A program made the position numbers and the translations under genes. From Thelephora terrestris (Eukaryota > Basidiomycota > Agaricomycetes > Thelephorales > Thelephoraceae): DNA of 64,000 bases. The notes below the pieces were generated by a model that worked only from the letters and a program-made list of their open reading frames with translations, was not told the origin of the DNA and ran no database searches. This document shows, piece by piece, positions 47,529 to 58,705 of this stretch. Every line of letters begins with the position of its first letter. Position 1 is the first letter of the stretch. The stretch is from contig WIUZ02000026.1 in NCBI GenBank assembly GCA_015956445.1, positions 62,001 through 126,000 on the forward strand, read 5' to 3'.

Positions 47529-49883
47529 ACAAACTCGCTTATTCGCACAGTTTATGAGGTCACTGCGCTTTTGGTTCTCAACCCATTTGCGCTCAGTTTA
47601 CGACCAAGAGCTTGACTAATTGGAAACACTTCCTCCCCTCCGGATGTTAGCGAGCTCAGCTGCCGGTCCGCCGGCCCCCTGAACCGGAGTCTATTTAAGT
47701 CAAAGTTATCCCCAGGGTCTCTCGGCCAATCTGTGGTGTACCGGTGTGGATTACAGACTATTGCAGACGGTGATCGTGCCAGGATCACGAGCACCTTGTA
47801 TCCTTCGTAACTCTGAAATTCCCCGCTTGCGGCGAGGCCGCCGCTTATTAACCTAGTCACGATGGCCCTTACAAGGTAGAATAGCGGTGACAGGTGACTG
47901 CCGGACGCGCAGGTGGGGCCCATCTCTCTGAACCGCTGTGGAATACCGACTCTCTGTCCACTTAGTCTACTGGATGACGTTTTCTACGAAACTGCGTGTC
48001 GGGGTCGACCGTTCAATGAGCCGCCCAGCCCTTCTCTTTTAGCCAGGGTTCCTGGAAGTTATCGCTCAGTTTTCTGTCTCTGCTGGAGAATCGTTTGTAA
48101 CCCAAACCTGCTGCGTGTGGGTGAGTCGTGGTGTTGTGACTTGTAGGGTGGTTTCTGAGAGAACGTTATAACCTCAGGCACAGCTAACTCCCCTTGGATG
48201 AATTCGGGAAGCTGGTTCAATTTGCGGGGGAAAAACACATCTGTAAGGTTCCTCCTCGGTAAGTAGTTGAGCTAGGGATAGCGGGCCATCGCGAAACTCC
48301 ACCTTCAACTAGAGAAGAACTTCGCGGCGAATACGGACCTCTTCGCTCGACCGCGGCAATCGTCGCGGTTAGCCCTGACGAGGACCGGGCTCGCTGGGGC
48401 CAGATTGTGAAAGAGTCAAGAAAGCCACAAGCCCGGAAGTTATCCTCGCTTCCACGTTGCCACCCATACAATCGATTGCATTCTCTGCGGCGATAACGCG
48501 GGAAGATGAGACGGAGAGATGGTTATTTGGGGACCCTTTACGGTGAGATCAAAGACCCGGTTCGACTTTAACCCGACTGATTTTCTGCACATGCAACTGG
48601 CTCATCAATGACGCAAGCATGACGAACAAAGCTTGAAGCTTCAAGTTGTGGAATGCTTCAATCTGCCATTGCGTTCCGTCGCGTGAACTCGACAAAGTTA
48701 TATAAGCAGCTTGACGATCGGACTAACCACATTTTCAGTTTGTTGAAGCTACCCGATCAAAACTCCGCGGGCCGCGGGGTACCAAGGGGCATAGCCAAAG
48801 ATACGTTGAGGGAAATTCTGGAAGGGGTCAAAATAGTGACGCACCCAGCGATATGCGCAGCAAAATACCAAGTACCACAGTACACCAGGAAAGCCGCGCA
48901 GCGGCAGGGATTCCATCGGATACATGTTTGGAGACTTCGTCGGAACGGCTTCTTGGCGAATTTTAAGTGTCGGGAAGGTTGGAGGAGTTCGTAAAAGCAC
49001 ACGACCCACTCTGTGAACTTCCGCCCCTCGGCATCCCTGAGTCGTCGGTTTGTAGCTGTTGCGGTGCAAACCCGTTGCTCGCCACTCGGTCGAGGTTTCT
49101 CGGCGTCCAGCAGTATAGATTCACCGCCAGCACACATTCAGCAACCTTAGGACTCCACCGGGCGCCTTTTCAAGGCTACATCGTCAGCCCTATCAGGGAG
49201 CCCCGAGCGTTGAAAAACGGCTGCCGGCTATGCAACGTGATTCAGATCCTGCGTATTTTCGGCAGGGTTACAGATACTATTCCCCCGGGGTTAAATAAAT
49301 TGATGGACTCAGGGCCTTTTGGGTATCTAAGGCTTGAGGAATAATCGACGGTATCTTTCGAGGCAGCCTGATACAAAAGACTACCCTGTAGGCTTCATTG
49401 AGGCAGCCGTTTTCTACGGATGTTACGGGCCGACCTCGGCCGATCCTAGACAGATCACCGCTCTGGACTTATTCATTTGATATCATCTCGTTTGCATATC
49501 GCAAATCGGGGCACCTATAACACTATTTCATAGTGAATCGTTTAAATTTTACGGAGTTCGGGATGCACAGTTTACTCGCTACTGCTCTCACGGGGCTTAC
49601 GAGCGCGGACGATGCACCCGGACCAGTATCAAATGGCAACGCCACCACCATTCGGGCGGGAACGTGAGGTTTCCTTTCATGTGCGCCTTGTTCAAACGTC
49701 TAGATGCCCGGACGCCGAGCTCCAATGTCATCAACAGGCGAGGGCTCAGCGGGGTGTTTCACTCACCGTAAAACCGTCTCCCAAAATGTAACCAGCGCCA
49801 CCGGCACAAAGGTGTCCATCCCGAGGTCCATAAGTAGCCTGCAGCACCTCACGAAAGCCAATCCCTCAGGCTGCTTCTCCGAA

Positions 49884-51551
49884 ATGTCTACCTACCTAAT
49901 CAAACCAAAAGAACCCACTGTGCTTAGTCACAAGGAATATCACCAAATATCATCGACGAACCTGATGATATCAGCGATGGTTAGTCTACAGCTCCAAGAT
50001 GGCACACCGTCCTGAACTTGCGCTGACTTGGTCCTGGGGTAGGTTCCGAGCGTCCACATCATCCCGGAAATCATGGACATCGAAAGGCTTACCGTCGCGG
50101 TCAGCAATGCCTTGTCGAGTTTTCCCCTCCTTGCGGGAAGACTAGTGAGACCGGATACGCCAGATGCTCCATGGGCGGTACGCCCCCTTTGCCTCGTCTC
50201 GTCGGCTGAGGCTAACTATCAAGCGAAGATTCGGCTGACGAATTCTGGCGTGCCGGTGAAAGTCATTGACAGTGACGCAGACGAGATTGTACCAACAGAC
50301 TTCACCGCCCAGCACCCCCTTCCTCACGTGGAGCCCCTGAATATCGTAGGGATCATCAACACAGAGGGAGAGTCAGATGAACCACTTTTCCGGTTCACGA
50401 TCACTAGATTTACGAAGTTGAATTCCACTACGCTCGGGTCGTGCATGTCGCATGGATTGTGTATGTCTACCTCTCCACCCTTCCTAACAGATCTATTTGT
50501 GCTGATGAGGACATTTCTAGTTGATGCAACCGGCTTTTTGATGTTCCTTAGATTGATGTCTCAGTTTTACCAAGGTCTCGGTCCCGTTGACCCCCCGCCC
50601 TTCTACGAACCGGAAGCGATCAAGTTCTCAGATCCGTCGATTCCACCATTACAAGTCCTCCACCGATTCCATCCGTCCACCACATTCCCTTGGGAGCTCC
50701 CTGCACGGAAAGCGATGGACTTTGTAGGGTTCCGGCTGACAGCTACTCAGCTCGTCGAGATCCATGGAACTGTGACTGAAGGGCAGGAAACATTGTGGTT
50801 ATCTAGGGTGGATGTGGTGGTAGGGCTACTTGCACGATGTTTGGCGGAGGTTGAGCCAGAATCTAAACCCGTCGACACCGTTTTGAACGTGATCAATGTG
50901 GGTACATTCGTCATTTTTCCTACGGCCCAGCTCATTTGTTGTAGCACCGGGGAATGGGTATATACCCAATGAATGCATCACTCAACGCGATCATCTGGCT
51001 CCCCGCACATCTTCAGTACACAAAACGCGCCAGTGCTCGTGACAGCGTTTTGGCTTGTGCAACAGCTGTACGCAAGTCACTGGAAAAATTGAAGGACCCA
51101 GAGTTCGTCAAAGATATGGCCGCAGGCGTTAGCAAAGTACTGTCTAGTGTCGCCTGGGACAAGATGGGTCAGGATCTACCCTCCACGATGGAGGGATGCA
51201 TGATGTCGAATAATCACTGGAAGTGAGTCTTGGACTACCCGCGGTGCGAGTCACGGCTCAGACCATTTCCGCGCTTCTAGGCTGGGTTGGTCAAGTCCGC
51301 ATTTTGGACATCCCGGGAAGATTTCGTTCTACCACGGACATCCCCCAGGCGCTCGCTACGTCAAGATTATGCCTCCGAATCCGGTATTCGTAGATGGGGA
51401 ATGGATCAGCAGAGAAGGCTGGGTGGAAGCAACGCTCTATGTTCCGCCAGGTAGAAGAAAGAGGTTCGAGGAATTATTAGAGGGGTATGTCAGGAGCCTG
51501 GGTATGACGGGCACAGTAGAATTTTTGGTACCGCACAAGAGCCGCCTATAG
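49884..51551 (+). CDS. HXXXD (BAHD-like) acyltransferase
   Basis: Starts MSTYLIKPKEPTVLSHKEYH at 49884. Joining exons gives VHIIPEIMDIERLTVAVSNA, LSSFPLLAGRLVRPDTPDAP and then IRLTNSGVPVKVIDSDADEI. The catalytic motif SHGLFDATGF (His-x-x-x-Asp) is formed across an intron at about 50461-50519. Next come MDFVGFRLTATQLVEIHGTV, WLSRVDVVVGLLARCLAEVE, NVINHRGMGIYPMNASLNAI and the C-terminal LGWSSPHFGHPGKISFYHGH, the counterpart of the DFGWG structural motif. It ends GTVEFLVPHKSRL. Such enzymes transfer acyl groups from CoA thioesters to alcohol or amine acceptors in secondary metabolism; the substrate is unknown. Length is about 450 aa. A decayed paralogue lies 1 kb downstream. Confidence 0.85.
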
Positions 51552-52508
51552 ATCCAAATATTAATCAGTAATGTTGTTCCCAAGTGCAAAGTTCGCCCAG
51601 TCGTTGGACTGGGAATACCGTTTCCGCCGCGTCGGGGTGAGGATGTAGAAGTCAACGTGTAAGGGTGCATCCTTGTTCATAGTCATTGGAACAATGGTCG
51701 TGAGCGCCGCTGGGATGATGAGGTTTGGTTGGGGGCAACTGCAGCCAGCTGGCGGTGGCACTCAAGCGTTGTGAGTTCGTGGCGGTAGTGACCGCAGAAG
51801 GTGGACATTCGGTAATCGCCGGGTTCATGTGGGGTGCCGGCCTCAGTCCTGTGCAGGCGAGCACCGCGATTGGTGCCGGCTTCTCTCTAATTCCTCGGCA
51901 ATGCTGGCATCCGCTACCGCGAACCTTTGACGGTCCTCGGTGTGTAACAAAATGGCACGATTTTGGGGCGCGGGTGTGCGGGTGCCTAGCCCGAAGTTCT
52001 CGCACCTCCCGTGGTACTTTAACCGAGCTGAAAACCGTACAACTAAGACACCGATAGGCGCGGGCCGCCCTCACTGTTGTCCTTAGTTCCCAAACCTACA
52101 AAGCATGTCAAAGTGCACCATGGGACTAACTGTACCGGCGACGATCGGATACCCACCTCCGGAGAGGAGTTCATTTGGAGCCCATTTGAACGTGGACGCG
52201 GGGCCGTGTTCATCGGGGCCCCAGTTTCAGGTCTCCCACTAGTTTGCAAAGACACCGCCCAGCAGAGGTTGCGCCGAACTGTAGTGGTTGGGGTGGAGCG
52301 CGCCGGGTCGTGTGGTCACCACAAGATGCCAGGATGGAGCTGTTTTGAAGATTGATCGTGGGCGGATCAATTTTGGAGGGTTCCCCTTTCCGCCGTTTCC
52401 GGTCCCGTCGATGACGGAACACGCCCCCGACCCAAAAACGTTCACCTTGATGTCTATATGGCTCGGAGAAATCCGCGACGAGCAATCTGACAATGCTACC
52501 CTTTCGAT
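51552..52508. other. Intergenic, no gene seen
   Basis: Spacer between the intact and decayed transferase copies. Frames on both strands around 51650-52070 have no domain character. No promoter element was recognised. Confidence 0.4.
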
Positions 52509-53730
52509 ATGTCGAGTCGCCTCGTCAACCCCAGGGAACTAACCGTTCTGAGCTATAAGGAATACGGCAACGCATCGCCGATGTCACTTATGGTAAGGCC
52601 GTCCCTCCCAAACGGTATGTCCTGGAGCTATGTTAATTCCTCGTCTGAAATAGGTTTCAACTGTGCACATAATTTCAGAATCTTGGATGTTGAACGATTA
52701 AACCTCGCGCCAAGCAAGGCATTGTCAAGCTTTCCGCACCTTGTCGGGAGGCAATTGCGGCCCTGGATGGTACGCTTTTCTTTAGCTCGTTGACTCGACC
52801 TAACCATTGAACTTAGATTCGGCTGACAAATTCGGGGGTTCTGGTCCTTGTTACCGATAGCCATGCCGAAGAGATCGTTACAGCAGACCTCAATTTTACC
52901 AAAGTCTCGAACTGGTCCATCCCTACGAAGTATCTGCGCCACATCCTTGAGAACAGCAAAAGAGGAAAACGATGTAATTTGTCACATTCCGGCTTACAGC
53001 TGCGCAGCTTCCCGAGATTCACGGTACTGTTTCAAAGGGGACGGAACATATCGAGGATATCTGGGGTGCATATCGTCGTGGGGCTCCTGACACGGTGTCC
53101 GAGTCCGTGGTCGGGCCGAAATCCAAACCCATCGATACCTATTTCAATGCGACCAATCCATTCATTTGCCTCACCTGCAGCTCGACTGGTTTGGCCGTAG
53201 CACCGCGGGATGCTCCACCTCAGGACAGTATTCTAGCTTGTGCGGCCGAAATACGCAAATCGTTTGGGAGGTCGAAAAGCCCCCAAGTTCGTCAAAGATA
53301 TGGCCAAAATACAGTTACAGGTTGCACGGGATAAGAAGAGTCAGGACGCGACGATCACGAAAGGGGGTTGCCTGATCGTGAATAACATCTGGAAGTATGC
53401 CAGAATCGTCCCTCGAGTCGTAATCGCAACCGAGTTAGTTCTGGTCCTACAGAATACGCTGGACGAACTTACAACTCGGGCACCCCCAGAAGGGTCGGGT
53501 TCCTTCTTGGGCATCCCTCAAGATCTCGCGACCTCAAAATCATGGCGCCGAACCTGAACTTCATAGATGGGTCTTGGATCAGTGGGGAAGGCGAGATGGA
53601 AGTGACGTTCTATGCCCCGCCAAACAGAATGGAGTCGTTTAAGAGATTTTTTGGGAAATATGCTCAGGGTTTGAGTGTGAGTGGTCCTGTAGAGTTTCTG
53701 GGCATAGATTTAGAAACGCGGAGTGTTTTT
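52509..53730 (+). pseudogene. Decayed copy of the HXXXD acyltransferase
   Basis: Pieces in order match the gene at 49.9 kb. MSSRLVNPRELTVLSYKEYG matches its N-terminus, and LNLAPSKALSSFPHLVGRQL and IRLTNSGVLVLVTDSHAEEI match its next blocks. A jump follows to the C-terminal half (DSILACAAEIRKSFG, KFVKDMA, then NLNFIDGSWISGEGEMEVTF and ESFKRFFGKYAQGL). The HXXXD region and the GWSSPHFG region are missing or scrambled, and several frame changes are needed, so it is not functional. Confidence 0.85.
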
Positions 53731-53910
53731 GCGGCACGATCATGTGATCTCGTTGAACATTTTACGGGCTGGCACTGGCAGATTCCGTCGCACCGCGCGA
53801 CATACTACTTCCTCTGTAATCACTGCGATCGACCTCATACTGCTGGCCCTCCCCAGGGCAATAAGCGAGAACACCCCCGCGTCCTCCGCTCCCTTTCGTA
53901 AATCTCGACA

Positions 53911-55415
53911 ATGCTTGCCGGCCCATCAAGCGCGTCCACATCGACTGCGTCGAGCCACCGCCTGCTGTACCGTGGCGCGCTGGAACTTCCAGACTCATAC
54001 ATGGTTCTCGACGGCCTCAGTTTCACCCTCGCTTTTGACTCCGGGGAACGAGGAAACACGTCTGTGACGTCGACGCCAAGCGGGAAGTCCAAATTGGACC
54101 TGCTGGAAAACCCACTGGCATTGGCGCTTGAGAGTATGCGGGGAAGACCGAGCTTACAGTTCTTAGGTACGACGAAGATCGCTGATGTGCACGTAGATGG
54201 ATCGTTCAACGCGAAGGTGTAAGTCTCCCTTCCTCACCACGTATCACCGCCACTTTATCAGACAGACAGCGCAAAGTTCCAAAAGCTGATTCCATCGTGT
54301 TCCTGCTTCTCATAGGTACATCCACCCATTATCTACACTGACTCAACTATACTTTGACAATCTCCTCTGTTCATCTCCGGTCAATGCCGATAGTGGCCGA
54401 ACGGAATGTGGCGTACGCGTAGGGCTTGGAGATCAGGGTTCGTCCTAGTTCGTTTCTCCTTGTTGTGAGCCTCCCTTAGCATGGAGGTCTGTGCGCTGAA
54501 TTGTTGTCTGACACAAGATCACCGGTAGATGCTCAGTGTTCCTCGGAGATCTTGATCTACGGTTATCTTGAGTCACGAGATCAAGCGCCCACAGCCTCCC
54601 CACAATCTTCTGCCACACCTCCAGAACTATCGTTAGTCGCCAGGAGGATCGTTCCAGCACCTTCCGTCCCACCGCCGGTGATGAGACTTCCCCGGCCCGA
54701 CGACCCCACACCTCGGAAACCTCCACTAGTGATCTTCGGAAAGAAGACCGGACAATCGCAGCGAGCGGCGAGTTCTAAACACAGGGAGCCGGAACCGGAA
54801 GATTCGTCTCTGAAGCGAGGGAAAGAGATAACGAAGAACCTACCGCCGAAAGCTGGGAGCGTGAAAGGTCTCGGAAGGAGCTCGAGCTTCCGGATACCGG
54901 ATGACGTGTTCGGCTCCACCCCATTGGCCGCTTCGACCTTGTCCGTAAAGGGTAAAGGGAAGGGAAAGATTGAAGGTCTGAGCGGTGAACAGTTCGAAAC
55001 CCTTAATAAAGCGGTGAGTGTGGCTGCGCCACCCCCCGTCTTTTGTTTCCAAAGTACGCTAAAGCCCTTTTGGTGCCTGCTTGTGGTCGTATTCGTCTTC
55101 GTAGGAGGTGAAGAAGTCCGCAGTAAAGTTCTTGTCGAAGTACGGCATCACAAAAGAGGATCCAGAGTTCAAAGAGGTCTTCGGTTTTGTGTACCGGGGT
55201 GCTTCATTTGCTCTAGTGAGTCTATGTATTCATTTCACGTCTTTTGTTGGGACCCTGGGACGTGTTCCATGCAAGTGCAGTGGATGCTCATCGGTTTGAT
55301 CTTCCAACAGAGGTCATGCATAAGATCAGAGGTGATCAGTACGAACCTGATCGATAAATGTGCAGACATGCATGCGCGGATGTACGTTCGAGGTGATGGC
55401 AGTGTCGTCAAATGA
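53911..55415 (+). CDS. Sld7-like protein (uncharacterised)
   Basis: Starts MLAGPSSASTSTASSHRLLY and continues GALELPDSYMVLDGLSFTLA and ENPLALALESMRGRPSLQFL. Introns link NAKV to YIHPLSTLTQLYFDNLLC and later to CSSEILIYGYLES. A Pro/Ser-rich linker (RPDDPTPRKPP) and a basic stretch come next. The C-terminal helical domain reads VKKSAVKFLSKYGITKEDPE, FKEVFGFVYRGASFAL, then LIDKCADMHARMYVRGDG, ending at 55415. The N- and C-terminal blocks resemble Sld7, a DNA-replication initiation partner of Sld3, but this is from memory of the pattern and needs a profile search. It converges with the glutathione transferase gene. Confidence 0.6.
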
Positions 55416-55635
55416 CTGGATATGTACACTGTCCCGCCCATGGGCTCAACTGTCGCTCGGGAGATTGCGCCCGGATTGATCTTTATCAACTGGCGGTTGA
55501 TCTCACTCACTCCAAGCGTCAATGCACGAAAGTTGAGGGTGGGGGAAAGGGATAACCATTGAAAAGTACGTTGGGTAGAAACGAAACAGGATGGGCGTAT
55601 GAGTGGAAATCCGTTGATTTTGTTCCGTGCTAAGA

Positions 55636-56662
55636 TCAAGGGAGCGGTCTCCCGCTTTTGATCGCCTCCAAGATGGATGATTTCATTTGGCCGGAGAGGT
55701 GGAGGGCGTAGATGGCCTCGTAACATTCCTTGTTCTGTTGGTAGGGGGTGTGAGGGTGATCCGGGAACACGAAAAAGAAGTGAACACACGGAGAAGGTCT
55801 TGAGCACATTTGGCCGGTTTACGATGAGTTGACAATAAGCAGCAAATTTGGGAGAGACGTTCTCCCTGTTGAAGCCTCTGTTTTCGACAAGTATCCAATC
55901 CCTGATGATCCAAGGGGTTAGAGAGAGATCGACGATGCTGAACTCCTCTCCGAAAAAGTAAGGACCACGAATCTTGTCTGCGAAGCATTGAAGGTACTTG
56001 AGCCATTCGCTCATGGCGGCGGCCTGGAGCTCGGGGGTCTGGGCATGGAAGATGCGGAAGTAGCCAGGCACGATGTACTTGTTGATGACATCGACCCAGA
56101 TCCTGGCTTGAGCGGCGTTGTAGGGATCTGTTGGTCTCAATTGAGGCTTGTGTTGGGGGTAAGCGTCTTCAAGGAACTCGAGGATAACGTGAGAGTCGTG
56201 AAGGGGTTTTCCCTGATAAGTGAGAGCGGGAATCAGTCCTTTGGGATTGAGAGCTAAATACGATAGGTAAAGATGTTGCGATGTAGGGCGACCGAGAGCG
56301 TCAGGTGAGTGTAGTGAATGCGGGGTGGGGGAGAAGAGAGATTGAGCAATCAATGGAGATTTGGTGTTCGCACTCGTGATCACTCACCAAGGAGTGCAGG
56401 GTCCTTATTGAATGGATTGGTCTCGACGTATTTGTAAGGGATTCCTCGCTCCTCGAGGGCTACCCAACATTTCTGGGTGAAAGGGCAGAACTTGAGGGTA
56501 GAGGGAGGAGGGGGTGAAGTGAATATCAAGCGAGATTGAATCGGGTGTGAAACTTACCCAGCCTCCATGCAGGACAATTTCGCAGTCTGCCTGATGGCTT
56601 TTTACGGTCTCTTCGGCTAGGCCTGTGGCACGAGGGTGACTTTGGAGGACGTGGGACGCCAT
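55636..56662 (-). CDS. Glutathione S-transferase, omega-like
   Basis: ATG 56662 gives MASHVLQSHPRATGLAEETV and DCEIVLHGGW. After an intron comes FCPFTQKCWVALEERGIPYK, a Cys-type CPFT motif placed where omega GSTs carry the catalytic cysteine. Then come LNPKGLIPALTYQGKPLHDS (thioredoxin fold, cis-Pro and ES-like DSHVILEFLED), YPQHKPQLRPTDPYNAAQAR and the helical domain IRGPYFFGEEFSIVDLSLTP. The last exon reads NKECYEAIYALHLSG and ends SGRPLP at 55636; reading on past the last donor would instead give a long unlikely tail. About 290 aa. Likely roles are glutathione-dependent reduction and detoxification. It shares a divergent 470-bp promoter region with the bZIP gene. Confidence 0.88.
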
Positions 56663-57133
56663 GGATCGGTGGAACGCAGTGAGACCGCGCTGAGAGGGTT
56701 TAAGAGGGATTTCAGGGGGAGCGGGGCAATCTGCTTAGTGAGCAAGGACCCCCACCCACCCCCGCCCGCGCGGGTATAGATCTGAGCCGCTTATTGACAA
56801 ACAAAAGTATAGTTATAGACTAAAGCGAGGACTAGCTAGTCCACTCCTCCTCGAATGTTACTTGCCCTCATCAAGTTCACATCGGCATCGGTTCTGTTTG
56901 GAAAAGATCAGATGGACCGTCGTCGGACTCGGAAGTATCTAATTCTGCCGAGCACGTGCCTTGGAACCGGAGGCAACTTCACGTTTAAATATCGACTGCT
57001 CCGTTGCTCGATATCATCTTGGTTCTCAACCACAACCATCCCCTTCGCTCTCCCCCTCAAGTCGGCATATTCTCTTCTTTTTCTTCACTTTTCTTACCCT
57101 TACATTTACCGTATATTCCCCTCTTAAATAAAA

Positions 57134-58705
57134 TGTCTCACCTCTCAAGCTTCGTTTCCGCTGACGTCCTTTCTTCCCCCGTCTCCGAGGCTGCTCCCTG
57201 GTCTAATTCCCAAGACGCCCCCTTCTCACACTACTCCCAATCCGATTATTCCCTCCCTGCATCTCCTTATTCCGCCTCCGTTCCACACTCTCCCGCCATG
57301 CAGCTCAAGTCGCGTCTATCCCCAGATAGCTCCTCCGACGGAGAACAACTTTGCATGCCCACCTATAAACTTTTCGATCTTCCCGCGACCCCGCTAACCG
57401 GTCGTTCTCCATCCCCCGCCCTGGTCAACGAACAACAGTCCTTCTCCGGAGGTGTTCAGCGCCAGGGATCATTCACAACAACCGGTATCCGCAAACCGAG
57501 GGAACGCATTAGCACCAAAGACTTCATTCCTCCTGATGTCTCTGGTCTGAGCAAACGCGAGGCGCGTCTTGTGAAGAACCGAGCGGCGGCTTTCCTTAGC
57601 CGCCAACGGAAACGAGAAGAGTTCGAGTGCATGGAAGTGTACGTCTTCCGCTTTCATTATTTACATAATTATGAATCTAATCTCCACGTTCCAGCCGAGT
57701 CGCGGAACTTGAGCAGGAGAACGCTCGTCTCCTCGCCCTCGCCAAAGGAGAGGATTCACCTGCGCTGTCCGAGATTGAGCAGCTAAAGGCCCGTCTCGCC
57801 GCTGCGGAGCAACGCACCCAGCAGCTGAATGCCCAGTTGAAACAAGCTGAGGCCCAACCCCCCGCGGTCAAGATGGAGACTATTGAGCCCGAGATTCCAT
57901 CTCCTGTCTTGCGTTCTTCTCCCTTGCACACAAACAAATCCGGTGCGGGGCTTGGTCTGATGGTGAGCAGTTTTGCGCCTGTGTTCCTATTCGGCAATTT
58001 CCGCCCAAACTCTATTCTTGGGGTCCCCGTCTACTTCTGGGGTCCCCGTCTCCATTTACCGTGCCACCCGTCAGTTTCAAATTTGCTAACGCCCGCTTCC
58101 AATCCAAGGTTCTTCTCTGTGCCCTCCCTTCCCTGTTGTCCGTCCCCACTCAACCCAACGTCCCCTCGAGTTTCTCGCTTCCCCTCTCCGATCATTCCTT
58201 GAGCTCTCTGGACACCTACAGCTCGTTCGACTTCAACTCGTTGATCTCTGGAGATCAACATGACTGGTCCATCACCAACCCAATGGACTTGGATTTCGAT
58301 ATGACCAACGAGCTTCCCGTGCGCTCCTCCCAATCACTCCCCATCTCCACTGCGATCAATGGTGGGAAACTCGAGTTGGGCGACCAGTCGCTGGACATCT
58401 CGTTTGATGCTATCTCATCAGAGGATGGAAAGATTCGTGTTCGCATTCATCCCCCAGCGTCAGCTTCAGGGTCACCAAGATCTCTCTCACCCCTTCCCTC
58501 CACCCCCGGATCCTCATCGCCCGTTCCCAACTGCATCAAATCAGAACAGGAAGATCCCTTCTTGGGCGTTGGTGGATTTGATTTCGGAAGTGAACTCAGC
58601 CTCGATCAGGATATATCAGGTGCCAGGAAACGGATTCGGATTGCCCTGAGGAACATGCCAGGAGAAGGCAGCGAGGGCGGTGAGTGGGAGGTTGAAGTGT
58701 GCTGA
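57134..58705 (+). CDS. bZIP transcription factor with hydrophobic segment
   Basis: Starts MSHLSSFVSADVLSSPVSEA; the first 130 residues are Ser/Pro-rich. The basic region LVKNRAAAFLSRQRKREEFE (NxxAAxxxSR pattern) begins near residue 148. A heptad leucine zipper follows (VAELEQENARLLALAKG, IEQLKARLAAAEQRTQQL). A 146-nt intron at about 57964-58109 separates KSGAGLGLM from VLLCALPSLLSVPTQ, and together they give a hydrophobic stretch near residues 255-275 right after the zipper. The remaining 190 residues are acidic and Ser-rich, ending EGGEWEVEVC. A membrane anchor after a zipper is the plan of ATF6/CREB3-type factors, which are cut from the ER membrane under stress; that role here is inference. 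If the long intron is retained the frame stays open for about 80 codons. Confidence 0.85.

Larger units (their letters stand above)
46206..49883. other. Long intergenic stretch with two inverted repeats
   Basis: Apart from the doubtful small gene at 46966-47264, no coding potential was found. Frames at 47552-47923 and 48967-49344 lack domain character. Two perfect inverted repeats lie at 47391-47438 and 47500-47528. An AT-rich patch lies at 46890-46980. Confidence 0.4.

Noticed and set aside
51652-52074. Overlapping frames on both strands between the two transferase copies
   Set aside because: No domain character, Cys/Arg/Thr-rich composition typical of non-coding DNA, and no splice links.
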